Part shown: positions 7,596 to 16,633 of the stretch, piece by piece
Layout of the letters: each line of letters begins with the position of its first letter
Position numbering within the stretch: position 1 is the first letter of the stretch
Source: Microcoleus sp. LEGE 07076
GTDB taxonomy: Bacteria > Cyanobacteriota > Cyanobacteriia > Cyanobacteriales > Microcoleaceae
Length of the DNA: 32,372 nt
NCBI RefSeq assembly: GCF_015207455.1
Contig: NZ_JADEWV010000059.1
Coordinates: forward strand, 1 to 32,372
Direction of reading: 5' to 3'
The notes under the pieces: model-generated
Database searches by the model: none
What the model was told of the DNA's origin: nothing
Seen by the model: the letters and a program-made list of their open reading frames with translations, nothing else
Made by a program: the position numbers and the translations under genes

Positions 7596-7629
7596 AGTGC
7601 GTTAGCGAAGCCCTCGAAGAGGATCGCAC
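7596..7629. repeat. 34-bp palindromic element (intact copy)
   Basis: This 34-bp element starts AGTGCGTTAGCGAAGC and ends GAAGAGGATCGCAC; the outer GTGCG and CGCAC are inverted. It starts 14 bp after the Uma2 stop codon. A second 34-bp copy sits inside the Uma2 pseudogene at 22054-22087 on the other strand. Confidence 0.8.
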
Positions 7630-7766
7630 GCGATTCACAATAATTTTTTCAAGCTCGACTCTAGGGCTGCCACAATCTCTGAGAATGTTGATATTTGTGC
7701 TAAGCTAATCTACAAAAGATGTCACGATCGTGCAGTAACCTTTCTGTGATTTAAAGGAGCAAGTCA

Positions 7767-8021
7767 ATGAATATTGTCTTAAAGCCGGAATACGAAGAGT
7801 TTATTCGCTCGCAAATTCAAAGCGGAAAATATAGCAGTGCTGAAGAACTAATTGGAGAAGCGATCGCACTTTTAATAGAACGGAAACAACGCATCGAAGA
7901 ACTCCGCCAGAAAATAGCAGTTGCAACTGCACAAATTGCTAACGGACAAGTAACAGATGGAGAACTTGTGTTTGCCAGAATTCAAGAAAAGATCGATCGA
8001 AGAGAACAGTCAGGGGCATGA
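7767..8021 (+). CDS. ParD-like antitoxin of a type II toxin-antitoxin pair
   Basis: The 84-residue protein begins MNIVLKPEYEEFIRSQIQSG with KYSSAEELIGEAIALL after it, the ribbon-helix-helix signature of ParD/CopG-type antitoxins. The strand (NIVLKP) dimerises and binds the operator, while the C-terminal helix (GELVFARIQEKIDRRE) should wrap and neutralise the toxin. A strong AAAGGAG ribosome site sits 7 bp before the ATG. Its stop codon overlaps the toxin start as ATGA, giving translational coupling. The pair probably represses its own promoter. A paralogous antitoxin with the same NIxLKPxxxxFIxxQ opening lies at 31697. Confidence 0.9.
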   Translation: MNIVLKPEYEEFIRSQIQSGKYSSAEELIGEAIALLIERKQRIEELRQKIAVATAQIANGQVTDGELVFARIQEKIDRREQSGA

Positions 8022-8323
8022 ACAGTTATACATTTTCAGATGAAGCTGTTCGAGATTTGAATAATATTTGCGAATACATTGGTCGCAATAGTTCTAAAGC
8101 AGCCAGCGAGCTTTTTGATGCAATTCGTCAAAAATGTAAACTTGTCGCCGAATTTCCCAATATGGGCAAACGCTATGAGAGGTTATCCCCCAACTTGCGC
8201 GGATTTATTGTTAGGGATTATTTGATTTTTTATTACCCGAGATCGGACGGGATTGATATTGCTCGGGTGCTGCGGGGCGATCGAGACTTGGAATTATTGC
8301 TTTCAGAGTTAGGGGAAGATTAA
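8018..8323 (+). CDS. RelE/ParE family toxin
   Basis: The 101-residue protein opens NSYTFSDEAVRDLNNICEYI and continues with a long helix, FPNMGKRYERLSPNLRGFIV, the strand DYLIFYYP, and IARVLRGDRDLELLL near the end. This is the standard RelE/ParE fold. The DL..I..YI helix and the R-G-F-I-V-x-D-Y-x-I-F-Y strand pair resemble ParE (gyrase poison) more than RelE (ribosome-dependent RNase), but the target cannot be fixed from sequence. It overlaps the antitoxin by 4 bp. The frame is complete, unlike the related toxin gene at 31975. Confidence 0.9.
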   Translation: MNSYTFSDEAVRDLNNICEYIGRNSSKAASELFDAIRQKCKLVAEFPNMGKRYERLSPNLRGFIVRDYLIFYYPRSDGIDIARVLRGDRDLELLLSELGED

Positions 8324-8408
8324 TTAGCGTTGGATCGATCCCAAAGGGCGATCGCACTTGGGAAAGAAAAGGGCGATCGCACTCTCCTCCAAAAACGCGA
8401 TCAAAATT

Positions 8409-8440
8409 ATCTGCGTCCATCTGCGTCATCTGCCTCAATC
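8409..8440. repeat. ATCTGCGT-type dispersed repeat
   Basis: ATCTGCGTCCATCTGCGTCA is followed by TCTGCCTCAATC. A related copy is at 24140-24177. The surrounding gap (8324-8511) also holds two GCGATCGC sites and no gene. Confidence 0.6.
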
Positions 8441-8511
8441 AACGGTCAAAAAAAAAGACAAATCGCCTCACTTACAATCATAAAAAATCTAAAATATAAA
8501 ATCATAAAAAA

Positions 8512-9327
8512 ATGCTCCGACTCTCCCAAACCCAACTCAAAATCCTCAAAGAATGCCCCCGCAAATTTCAATACAGCTACTTAGAACTCCTCGCCACTAC
8601 CGCCTCTCCAGAACAAAAACAAAAACTCACATGGGGCAGCCATTTTCACCTTTTGATGCAGCAGCGAGAACTCGGACTTCCCATTGAATCAATCATCCAA
8701 CAAGACCCCCAACTCGGGCGCTGTGTAGCAGCCTTTATTAACGCCGCCCCCGAACTTTTCGCGGAACGTGAAAATAGCGACCAAATTTTCCGCCAAGCCG
8801 AACACCCCCGGATATTAATTTTTCAAGACTACCTATTTACAGTTATCTACGACTTATTAATAGCAGAACCAAACGCCGCCAAAATTCTCGACTGGAAAAC
8901 CTATCCGCGCCCTCAAAAATCCCAATGGATAGCAGAAAGTTGGCAAACTCGCCTATATTTATACGTCTTAGTCGAAACCAGCGACTATTCCCCCGAACAA
9001 GTTTCTATGACATACTGGTTCGTACAATTGCAAGGAGAAGAACCGCCGCAACAACTAACATTTTCATACAACCAAACAGAACACGATCGCACAAAACAAG
9101 ATTTAACCCAAATATTGCGCCAGCTAACCGACTGGCGACAGCGATATTCCGCTGGCGACGAATTTTTCCCGCAAGTAGAAATTAGTGCCAATCTTTGCGC
9201 TTCCTGTCAATTTGCCACTCGCTGCAACCGCACAGAAGACACCCAAGCTTTTTCACCAAATTTTCCGGCAGAAACTCCCGCAAATTGGCTGCCAAATGTT
9301 GCTATAATCGACGAAATATTCATTTAA
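8512..9327 (+). CDS. PD-(D/E)XK nuclease with iron-staple cysteines (Cas4/AddB-like)
   Basis: The 271-residue protein opens MLRLSQTQLKILKECPRKFQ, with Cys 15 in the first helix, then WGSHFHLLMQQ. The nuclease core is VIYDLLIAEP followed by AKILDWKTY, giving the D...DxK pattern, and QTRLYLYVL is the following helix. Near the C-terminus LCASCQFATRC provides C-x2-C-x5-C. One N-terminal Cys plus this triplet is the layout of the 4Fe-4S iron staple in AddB, Cas4 and Dna2-type nucleases, which process DNA ends. No helicase domain and no cas genes are present. recJ follows 244 bp downstream on the same strand, so a shared role in end resection is plausible but inferred. Confidence 0.82.
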   Translation: MLRLSQTQLKILKECPRKFQYSYLELLATTASPEQKQKLTWGSHFHLLMQQRELGLPIESIIQQDPQLGRCVAAFINAAPELFAERENSDQIFRQAEHPRILIFQDYLFTVIYDLLIAEPNAAKILDWKTYPRPQKSQWIAESWQTRLYLYVLVETSDYSPEQVSMTYWFVQLQGEEPPQQLTFSYNQTEHDRTKQDLTQILRQLTDWRQRYSAGDEFFPQVEISANLCASCQFATRCNRTEDTQAFSPNFPAETPANWLPNVAIIDEIFI

Positions 9328-9355
9328 TATATAAACAAGCCCCCCAAATTTTACT

Positions 9356-9471
9356 CGTTACTAGGCTCTGCCTGGTAACGCCAATACGGAGGCTCTGCCT
9401 CCAGTTTTCCCTATCGTAAGCGAGGCAGAGCCTCTGGAAATGGGTTCCCAGGCAGAGCCGGGGAACCAGTG
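9356..9471. repeat. AGGCTCTGCCT palindromic repeat cluster
   Basis: Two nested inverted pairs occur here: AGGCTCTGCCTGG (from 9363) with CCAGGCAGAGCC (ending near 9459), and GAGGCTCTGCCTCCAG with GAGGCAGAGCCTCTGG inside. It could form a large hairpin after the nuclease gene. This is a dispersed repeat type frequent in filamentous cyanobacteria. Confidence 0.8.
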
Positions 9472-9491
9472 ACACTATTAGTCGTCCGGTG

Positions 9492-9548
9492 GGGGCGGGT
9501 TTATAGATATTGTGGATGTGAATGAAAGATGGTTGGTGAACCCGCCCC
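9492..9548. repeat. GGGGCGGGTT inverted repeat
   Basis: GGGGCGGGTT (9492-9501) pairs exactly with AACCCGCCCC (9539-9548) across 37 bp. A partial copy (GTAGGGGCGGGTTCAC) occurs at 32341-32356. It ends 23 bp before the recJ start. Confidence 0.8.
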
Positions 9549-9571
9549 TACAGGAATTCATGAAATAACCA

Positions 9572-12139
9572 ATGACAGAACTACTTCAAAATTTGCCATC
9601 TCAACCTTTATCCCAGCCTCCAGCTTGGCTGATCCAAGCTGTCAAAAAACACGCACCACAACTCCCCGGAAACTATGCCGCCGCACTTCTCTGGTATAGA
9701 GGAATTCAAAACCCCGAAGCAATACCTGGTTTTCTCAATCCCAAACTTTATCAACCAGCAAGTCCGTGGGAATTCGGGCAAGAAATGCACCTGGCTACAG
9801 ACAGAATCCAGCAAGCAATAAATAGTAACGAAAAAGTCGCTATTTGGGGAGATTTTGACGCAGATGGCATCACATCCACCTCGGTTCTTTGGGACGGATT
9901 AGGAGAATTTTTCGCTCAAAACGATCGACTAATTTATTATATTCCCAACCGTTTAACCGAATCTCACGGACTTAATCTCCCCGGAATCGACAACTTAGCA
10001 AAATCGGGAATTACGCTAATTATTACCTGCGATACAGGCAGTACAAACATCGCCGAAATCGAATACGCTACCAGTTTAGGCATAGATACAATTATCACTG
10101 ACCACCATACATTGCCGGACGATCGCCCGCCAGCGACAGCAATTATCAATCCCCGCTACTTTCGGGCCAACCACCAACTGTTTAACCTGTCCGGTGTTGC
10201 CGTAGCTTACAAATTAATCGAAGCATTGTATCACACATTGCCGGATGTTCCGCAGCGCCCGCTCACAGATTTATTGGAGTTAGTGGCGATCGGCTTAATT
10301 GCCGATTTAGTCCAACTTACAGGAGACAGCCGCTACCTAGCACAAATCGGCATAGAACAACTGCAAAAACAAATCAAAAATCCCACCCGTCCGGGAGTAG
10401 CAAAATTGCTCGAACTGTGCAACAGATCGGGCGATCGCCCAACCGACATTTCCTTCGGCATCGGCCCTAGAATCAACGCCGTCAGCCGCATTCAAGGCGA
10501 TGCTAGATTCTGCGTAGAACTCCTCACCAGCCGCGACAAAAAACGCTGCGAAGAACTAGCAAATTTAACCGAAATTGCCAACACCAGACGCAAATCTTTA
10601 CAAAAAGATGTTGCCAAAGATGCAGCCGAAAAACTAGCCAAACTCGACCTTTCAACTACTAGCGTTATTGTCCTCAGCGACCCCCAATGGCCCGTAGGAG
10701 TATTAGGATTAGTAGCAGGACAAATCGCCCAAGAATACGGCCGCCCGGTAATTTTATTCTGCACCGAGGGAAGCGAAGAAATCAACCAAAGTCTTGGGGA
10801 AGCGCAACTTGTCGATTCTTTAAACCCCGATGTAAAAACACTTTCCCCATCCCAAATCCCAAATCCCAAATCTAAAATTGCCAGGGGTTCGGCGCGTTCC
10901 GCCAATCAAATAGACCTTTACAAATTAGTCAAAGACCAAGCGCATTTATTGGACAGATTCGGCGGTCATCCCTTCGCCGCCGGATTGAGTCTCCCAATTG
11001 AAAATATTCCCCTATTTACCGATGCTGTCAATCAACAACTCCGACAACAATACAGCGCAGATAGTTTAACAGCAGCCTTGGTTCAAGCCGACTTGAAAAT
11101 TACTGTCTCCGAATTAGGCAAAGAGTTATTTCAAGAACTCAAATTGCTCGAACCCTGCGGTATGGGCAACCCTGCACCAAAATTGCTGATCGAAAACTGC
11201 TGGTTTAAAAATATTTGGAATAAGAATATTAAAGATTTAAAAGGAAAAGAAATAAAGTATATCAAAACTTCTTTTGATATTTGGGATGAATCTAGGGATA
11301 CAGGATTTGCCGGCATTTGGTGGGGACACTACCGAGACGAAGTTCCCGAAGGGCGGTGCGATGCTACTGTCGAACTTGATTTCAATACTTACAGGTCGGA
11401 CTATGAAGTGCGGTTGATCTCAGTGCGGGAATGCACGGATGACAAACAATTTAATGCCCTGACTAAAATAGATTGGATCGTAGACTGGCGCCAGAGAAAT
11501 CAGGATGAAGAGTTGTTAGCAGTTAGCAAAAACTTAGAATCTCAAATGTCGGCCCAAAATCTAGTTGAAAATTCAGAAATAGTCGATCGCCAAAACTGCA
11601 TTATCCTCAAAGAATGCCCCGCAAGCTGGGACGAACTGCGGATCTGGTTTCGCAAAGCACAGCACGCTCAGAAAAAACTGGCGATCGCCTACACTTTACC
11701 CCCACCAGTACCGCCACAGCAAATCTGCCAACAGCTAATCGGCATCGCCAAATACCTCAGCCGCACCAACAAACCTGTCACCAGACAACAACTAAACCAA
11801 AAACTCGGCATCGGCGACACATCTCTGCGACGGGGATTCGCAACCCTACAGCATCTCGGTTTCCAAGTCAATTACCGCGATCGAGCTTTCCACATCACCA
11901 GACAACCAGAAACAACAAAAATGGGAGAGAACATCTCCAAACCCTTATTCTCTGGTTCCTCAACCCATTTCCAGGAGCAAAATTCCCCGCCAGCAGTCGG
12001 TTTTGCAGCGCAATTCCTAGCAGCAGTCTCTGAAGAACAATTCCGGCGGAAATATTTTTGTGAAGTACCCCTTTCCACCATTGTGTCGATCGCCCGAGAG
12101 ACCGTTTTCCAAGAAGATTATACAGAAAATTCCTTCTAA
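9572..12139 (+). CDS. recJ: Single-stranded-DNA-specific exonuclease RecJ
   Basis: RecJ degrades single-stranded DNA 5' to 3' in recombination and mismatch/excision repair. The DHH-phosphoesterase motifs are GDFDADG (residues 93-99), CDTGS (153-157) and TDHH (176-179); these hold the metal-binding aspartates and histidines. DHHA1 follows with ARGSARS and the glycine/histidine motif RFGGHPFAAGLSL. At 855 residues it is much longer than the E. coli enzyme (577). Part of this is a C-terminal extension with a winged-helix-like segment (RQQLNQKLGIGDTSLRRGF). Part is a 32-residue insertion at 404-435, between CTEG and ARGSARS, that contains three CCCAAAT DNA heptamers (10851-10871). Motifs on both sides are intact, so the enzyme is probably active. 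Confidence 0.95.
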   Translation: MTELLQNLPSQPLSQPPAWLIQAVKKHAPQLPGNYAAALLWYRGIQNPEAIPGFLNPKLYQPASPWEFGQEMHLATDRIQQAINSNEKVAIWGDFDADGITSTSVLWDGLGEFFAQNDRLIYYIPNRLTESHGLNLPGIDNLAKSGITLIITCDTGSTNIAEIEYATSLGIDTIITDHHTLPDDRPPATAIINPRYFRANHQLFNLSGVAVAYKLIEALYHTLPDVPQRPLTDLLELVAIGLIADLVQLTGDSRYLAQIGIEQLQKQIKNPTRPGVAKLLELCNRSGDRPTDISFGIGPRINAVSRIQGDARFCVELLTSRDKKRCEELANLTEIANTRRKSLQKDVAKDAAEKLAKLDLSTTSVIVLSDPQWPVGVLGLVAGQIAQEYGRPVILFCTEGSEEINQSLGEAQLVDSLNPDVKTLSPSQIPNPKSKIARGSARSANQIDLYKLVKDQAHLLDRFGGHPFAAGLSLPIENIPLFTDAVNQQLRQQYSADSLTAALVQADLKITVSELGKELFQELKLLEPCGMGNPAPKLLIENCWFKNIWNKNIKDLKGKEIKYIKTSFDIWDESRDTGFAGIWWGHYRDEVPEGRCDATVELDFNTYRSDYEVRLISVRECTDDKQFNALTKIDWIVDWRQRNQDEELLAVSKNLESQMSAQNLVENSEIVDRQNCIILKECPASWDELRIWFRKAQHAQKKLAIAYTLPPPVPPQQICQQLIGIAKYLSRTNKPVTRQQLNQKLGIGDTSLRRGFATLQHLGFQVNYRDRAFHITRQPETTKMGENISKPLFSGSSTHFQEQNSPPAVGFAAQFLAAVSEEQFRRKYFCEVPLSTIVSIARETVFQEDYTENSF

Positions 12140-12416
12140 CTGATAAGCTGATGTCCATCTAAATTGCATTCGTCGGAAGCGAGAAAGGTTTTTGTGGAGA
12201 TCGCTTGCTTGACACATCTATTCCTGACGCCGGTGCAATATCTCAGTTCTAAGAAATATCTTAGTTATCAATTGATGCCGATAAAATAAGGCATAGCACA
12301 ATAGGAGTTATCCGTTGCGAGTCACGCCCAAAACTCAAAAGCGATAACTCACAGACTAAAACCCAAAACTCCCCCACCGCTTTGTGTCGATCGCACATCT
12401 CCAATTTAAAACCCAT

Positions 12417-14666
12417 ATGCTCCTCTGTCCCCGCTGCCAATTTGAAAATCCCAATCTAAACAAGTTTTGTCAACAATGCGGAAATTCCTTAATTTACAAA
12501 CCTTGCCACCAATGCGGCGCCCAAGTCGCCGTTAGCGCCGCATCATGTCAAAATTGCGGAGCCACAACAGGTCAAGTGTGGCGGGCGATTATCTGCGGTC
12601 GATCGAATTTTCCAGCAGTCGAGCTAGACGAGTCAACCGTACCCCCAGGCGAAGCCCAAACCACCGACAACCTTCCAGAAATCGCATCAGCCCAAAACTC
12701 TCCCGAACCGATCGCCGACTCCGCAATAGCAGCCTCACCAACTTCTCCACAGCCCGATGCCGCCGCACTCAGTGCAGAAACGGACAGTATGGTTGGCGCA
12801 GGGGCGATCGCACCAGAATCCTTTGAAACAGACCAAAAAAACTCTACTACAGCACCAGAGCAGCAAATAACCCCATCTGAAAACAATTTCATCACCCCAC
12901 CACAGGCAGAGCCAACCCCAGAAACAACAGAGAACCCCGAAGCGCCCAAAGACCAATCCCCAGAAATCCCCGTCCCCAATCAAGCCGAATATTTAATTTC
13001 TGCCCAACCGGCAGGAGATTATCTAGACAGCCAGCAGCGCTACCAACTCCTAGAAACCCTGCCGGCGAGAAAACAGTCAGACACATTAGCAGTAACAGTA
13101 TTGGACTGTCAGCCGCTGCAAATGTCACCCCTCAAAGCAATGCTAGCAGCCAACTCTGCCAGCGTCGCCAAACGAACTTCTCCCTACACCGCAGCAATCA
13201 AACAAGGAGAAAATTCGACCAACGGAGCCTTAGCAGAGCTTTGCCAAGGCATAGCTGAACCTTATCTGGCACTCCGGTGGCAATTCTCTCACAACCTGCC
13301 AGTCATTCACGATAGCTGGTCGGACAACAAACAGGCAGTGCTGCTGCTAGAAAACTGCTCGCAATGGCCGCTGCTGGTAGAACGGTGGAGTCAGCCGGAA
13401 ACTTCCACCCAGCAAATTGTGTACTGGCTGCACGAAATGACAGAACTGTGGGCAGCCCTAGAACCCTGGCGCTGCCGCCAAAGCTTGCTGGAACTAATAA
13501 ATTTGCGAGTCAACCCCGACTCTTCCTTTTCCTTTGTCTCTTTGCGGCTGCAATACCTCTATCCCGAACCCGCCGGCTCAAACCTGCAACTAATAGATTT
13601 GGGGCAACTGTGGCAGACGATATTTAACCAGTCCGGTCGCACTCAGTTTGGCGCATTGCTTGAACTGCTGCAACAAATGTACAAAGGCGAGATTAACACA
13701 ATCGAAGAATTGCGATCGCGCCTAGAAACCGTTCCCCTCGAACTCCAACCCGCACTTCCAGCAACCATAACCCCCACCCGTTTCCAAAACAGCATCCCCG
13801 ACAGCTCACCCCCCGACGCTGGCGAAGTCTTAACCCAGCCCATGCCAGTCCAGATGTACGGCTTAGAAGACGCAGGCCTCACCGATGTCGGCCGCACCCG
13901 CGACCACAACGAAGACTTCTTCAGCATCTGGACTCAGATAGACAAACTCGAAAGCTGCTTCGGTCGCATTTTTCAAACCAAAGGGCTTTACATTCTCTGC
14001 GACGGCATGGGCGGACACGACAGCGGAGAAGTAGCCAGTCAACTAGCTGCAGAAACCCTCAGAGAATTCTTTCAAACCAATTGGGAAAATCAACTGCCCC
14101 AGGCCGACACCATCCGCGAAGGAGTGCTGCTAGCCAACAAAGCCATCTTTGAAATCAATCAAAAGGACGGACGCTCCGGCAGCGCCCGCATGGGTACAAC
14201 CTTAGTCGCAGTCTTACTTCAAAACACCAAATTCGCCGTCACCCACGTCGGCGACAGCCGCCTCTACCGGCTCAGAAAGGGTCATCCCCTAGAAAAAATC
14301 ACTTCAGACCACGAAGTAGGGCAGCGCGAAGTTAAGCGCGGGGTTGACCCGGAAACTGCTTATTCCCGTCCCGACGCCTATCAACTAACTCAAGCCATCG
14401 GCCCGCGAGACAGTAATTTTCTCAAGCCTGACGTGCAGTTTTTCGACTTGTGCGAAGATACTTTATTGATTTTGGCCTCCGACGGCCTGACAGATAATGA
14501 TTTGTTGGAAACTCACTGGTCGAGCACTCTCGAACCCCTGTTCAATCCCCAAGCCGATCTCGATCGGGCAGTTACCGAATTGATTGAACTGGGCAACAAA
14601 CGCAACGGTCACGACAATATCACGGCAATTATCATTCGGGCGCAGGTAGGGGCATTTCGATTTTAA
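12417..14666 (+). CDS. Zinc-ribbon PP2C-type Ser/Thr protein phosphatase
   Basis: The 749-residue protein starts with two zinc ribbons: C4, C7, C18, C21 and C30, C33, C44, C47. A Pro/Glu-rich linker follows, then a middle region of about 250 residues (YQLLETLPARKQSD, LPVIHDSWSD, LQLIDLGQLW) that resembles a degenerate kinase fold without HRD. The PP2C domain fills the C-terminal third: GRTRDHNEDFF, LCDGMGGHDSGEVAS, GTTLVAVLL, THVGDSRLYRL, LASDGLTDND, GHDNITAIII. All metal-binding aspartates are present, so it should dephosphorylate Ser/Thr. The frame is open 11 codons upstream to a GTG, but the ATG directly before the LLCPRC ribbon fits the family. An FHA kinase gene follows 586 bp downstream on the same strand. 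Confidence 0.92.
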   Translation: MLLCPRCQFENPNLNKFCQQCGNSLIYKPCHQCGAQVAVSAASCQNCGATTGQVWRAIICGRSNFPAVELDESTVPPGEAQTTDNLPEIASAQNSPEPIADSAIAASPTSPQPDAAALSAETDSMVGAGAIAPESFETDQKNSTTAPEQQITPSENNFITPPQAEPTPETTENPEAPKDQSPEIPVPNQAEYLISAQPAGDYLDSQQRYQLLETLPARKQSDTLAVTVLDCQPLQMSPLKAMLAANSASVAKRTSPYTAAIKQGENSTNGALAELCQGIAEPYLALRWQFSHNLPVIHDSWSDNKQAVLLLENCSQWPLLVERWSQPETSTQQIVYWLHEMTELWAALEPWRCRQSLLELINLRVNPDSSFSFVSLRLQYLYPEPAGSNLQLIDLGQLWQTIFNQSGRTQFGALLELLQQMYKGEINTIEELRSRLETVPLELQPALPATITPTRFQNSIPDSSPPDAGEVLTQPMPVQMYGLEDAGLTDVGRTRDHNEDFFSIWTQIDKLESCFGRIFQTKGLYILCDGMGGHDSGEVASQLAAETLREFFQTNWENQLPQADTIREGVLLANKAIFEINQKDGRSGSARMGTTLVAVLLQNTKFAVTHVGDSRLYRLRKGHPLEKITSDHEVGQREVKRGVDPETAYSRPDAYQLTQAIGPRDSNFLKPDVQFFDLCEDTLLILASDGLTDNDLLETHWSSTLEPLFNPQADLDRAVTELIELGNKRNGHDNITAIIIRAQVGAFRF

Positions 14667-15252
14667 AATTTGGATGCTGTCAATTTTTTAAAGGCAGCGT
14701 CCTGGCAGGCTAAGCTTAAAACTCCAATTGTTGTCGGTTCGCCAACAACAACTGCCGTTTCTGGGCAAGGCTTGACTTTCTGTCTTATTACCTGAATTAC
14801 GATTTAGTTAAGTGAATGCTTAATATCTATCATCAAAAACTTGTTGCGCTTCGGGTCATTAGCAACCAATGCCACAATCAAAAACGAGTTTTTGATTGTG
14901 AGTCTGACAATCTTTTGCTCGATCGGGAAAACGCAGCGATTATTCGATCTCTGATTCCCATTATCGCTTAGTAAGGATACGCCGTCCTGAATTCGTGCCT
15001 GTAGACTGGAAGCAACCGACTCCCGAAAAAGAAGCAGGAAATAAAATAAGTTTCAAATGTCTCCTTGATGTCAGTCTTGTCCACCTTGTATAAATCTTAC
15101 AGCATATTCCATGTAGATGTAGAGAGCGAGAAACCGGGTTTCACAGAACAGAATCAGTAATGATGCCATAACTGTAAAGAAACCGGGCTAGGAGTGTGTC
15201 TTCACAAACCTGGAATACGCTGTATGTGGCAGATTAATCCTATGAATCGAAA
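14667..15252. other. 586-bp gap with hairpins, repeats and a possible promoter
   Basis: No coding frame is convincing here. It holds a GC hairpin with a TTCG loop near 14734-14755, a perfect inverted repeat at 14873-14900, and GAAACCGGGTTTC-type repeats at 15130-15142 and 15179-15187. A possible promoter for the kinase gene is TTGATG (15065-15070) with TATAAA (15089-15094), 18 bp apart. Confidence 0.45.
14873..14900. terminator. Perfect 13-bp inverted repeat hairpin
   Basis: CACAATCAAAAAC (14873-14885) and GTTTTTGATTGTG (14888-14900) are exact complements separated by GA. It lies between the phosphatase and kinase genes and could stop transcription in either direction, although the stem is A+T rich and lacks a long T tail. 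A repeat or protein-binding site is the alternative. Confidence 0.4.
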
Positions 15253-16494
15253 ATGCTGCTGACTCTTTTAGATCCAGAAAAACAGACCCCCCTGCAGCAG
15301 TGGAGTTTCGAGAGCGAGTCCATTGTCCGCATCGGCCGCTCTCCTGACAATCATGTTGTGATCCCCAATGCTCTAGTGTCGCGGGAACACCTAGAATTGC
15401 AAAGAGTTAAAAGTGACAGCGACCGTCAGTGGTACTTAGTCAATTCCGGGACAAATGGCACTTTTGTTAACGGTATTCTCGTGTCTCAAGGTTGGATATC
15501 CGACGGTGCCCTGATCCAGTTGGCGCGGGGCGGCCCAACTCTGCATTTCCAAGTTGTCACTATTGAACTCGGCGGCAAAATTGAGGCGATCCCTACCGTC
15601 AATTCTGCCCCCCCGAGGTGTACCCACGCGGGAAACCCGCCGGGGAATTTATTCTGCATCCACTGCGGCGAACCGATTAAAGTCGATCGCACAATCCGTC
15701 ACTACCAAGTGCTGCGAACTTTGGGCAAAGGCGGTATGGGGACAACGACTTTAGCTTGGGATCGAGCAAAAGCCAAAGCTCAAAAACCCGGAAGTTCTCC
15801 CGCAGCTTCTTTGGTAGTCCTCAAGGAAATGAATGCTGACATGGCTCAAATAGGCAAAGCTCAAGAACTGTTTGAACGTGAAGCTAAAACTCTCAAGGCC
15901 CTCCACCATCCGGGAATCCCTCAGTTTTTTGACTTTTTTGTAGAAGGGGGGAAAAAATACTTGGTGATGGAAATGCTCCACGGCGAGGATTTAGAAAAAC
16001 GCATCTACAACCGCGGGCCTGTTGCTCCCCAACAGGCGATCGAGTGGATGATCCAAACCTGTGAAATTTTGGACTACATTCACTCTCAAAAACCCCCGAT
16101 CGTCCACCGGGATATTAAACCTGCTAATTTGTTAGTGCGGCACCGGGACAATCGCATTACTGTGCTCGATTTTGGCGCCGTTAAAGAAATCGGCACTCCT
16201 CCGGGCACTCGCATCGGCGTTGAAGGCTACACCGCACCAGAACAGGACCGGGGACAACCTCTGCCTCAGTCGGATTTATATGCTATTGGGCCTACTTTGA
16301 TTTTTTTGCTGACGGCCGAAAGCCCTCAAAAGTTTTATGGGAAAATAGCTGGAGGTTACGGGTTTAAGCTGGAAAATATTCCGACTATCGCCCCGAAGTT
16401 GCGGGAGACCATTGTCCGAACCACAGCAGCTAAGCCTGGCGATCGTTTTCAAACCGCTCAACAATTAGCTCGAGCTTTAGCAACTTGCCTTTAA
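15253..16494 (+). CDS. FHA domain / zinc-ribbon / Ser-Thr protein kinase
   Basis: This 413-residue protein joins three modules. Residues 1-105 are an FHA phosphothreonine-binding domain (VRIGRSPDNHVVI, SREHLEL, NGTFVNG). Residues 123-139 hold a zinc-ribbon-like CxxAGN...CIHCG segment. Residues 151-410 are a Hanks-type kinase with the glycine loop LGKGGMG, lysine 191 in VVLKE, the alpha-C Glu near 210, HRDIKPAN (285-292), DFG (306-308) and APE (328-330). All catalytic residues are present, so it should phosphorylate Ser/Thr residues; no membrane segment is visible. The FHA domain probably recognises its own or a partner's phosphothreonine. The PP2C gene just upstream, also with N-terminal zinc ribbons, is the obvious antagonist. 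Confidence 0.93.
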   Translation: MLLTLLDPEKQTPLQQWSFESESIVRIGRSPDNHVVIPNALVSREHLELQRVKSDSDRQWYLVNSGTNGTFVNGILVSQGWISDGALIQLARGGPTLHFQVVTIELGGKIEAIPTVNSAPPRCTHAGNPPGNLFCIHCGEPIKVDRTIRHYQVLRTLGKGGMGTTTLAWDRAKAKAQKPGSSPAASLVVLKEMNADMAQIGKAQELFEREAKTLKALHHPGIPQFFDFFVEGGKKYLVMEMLHGEDLEKRIYNRGPVAPQQAIEWMIQTCEILDYIHSQKPPIVHRDIKPANLLVRHRDNRITVLDFGAVKEIGTPPGTRIGVEGYTAPEQDRGQPLPQSDLYAIGPTLIFLLTAESPQKFYGKIAGGYGFKLENIPTIAPKLRETIVRTTAAKPGDRFQTAQQLARALATCL

Positions 16495-16633
16495 CAGAAA
16501 GAATGAGTCCTCAGTCACTAGCAAGAGGAAAGAAGCAAGAGGAAAGAAGTTAGAAACGGCAAATTTATTCATAAATTTACCCAATCGCCTTTGAATTTCT
16601 CTGAGACACCCAACTCCTCTATCTCCTCTGTTA

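Noticed and set aside
8512-9327. Cas4 as part of a CRISPR system
   Set aside because: No cas1/cas2 or array is in the window; the resemblance is to the wider iron-staple nuclease group only.
10492-10905. 137-codon minus-strand frame
   Set aside because: It is antisense to conserved recJ sequence and shows no domain.
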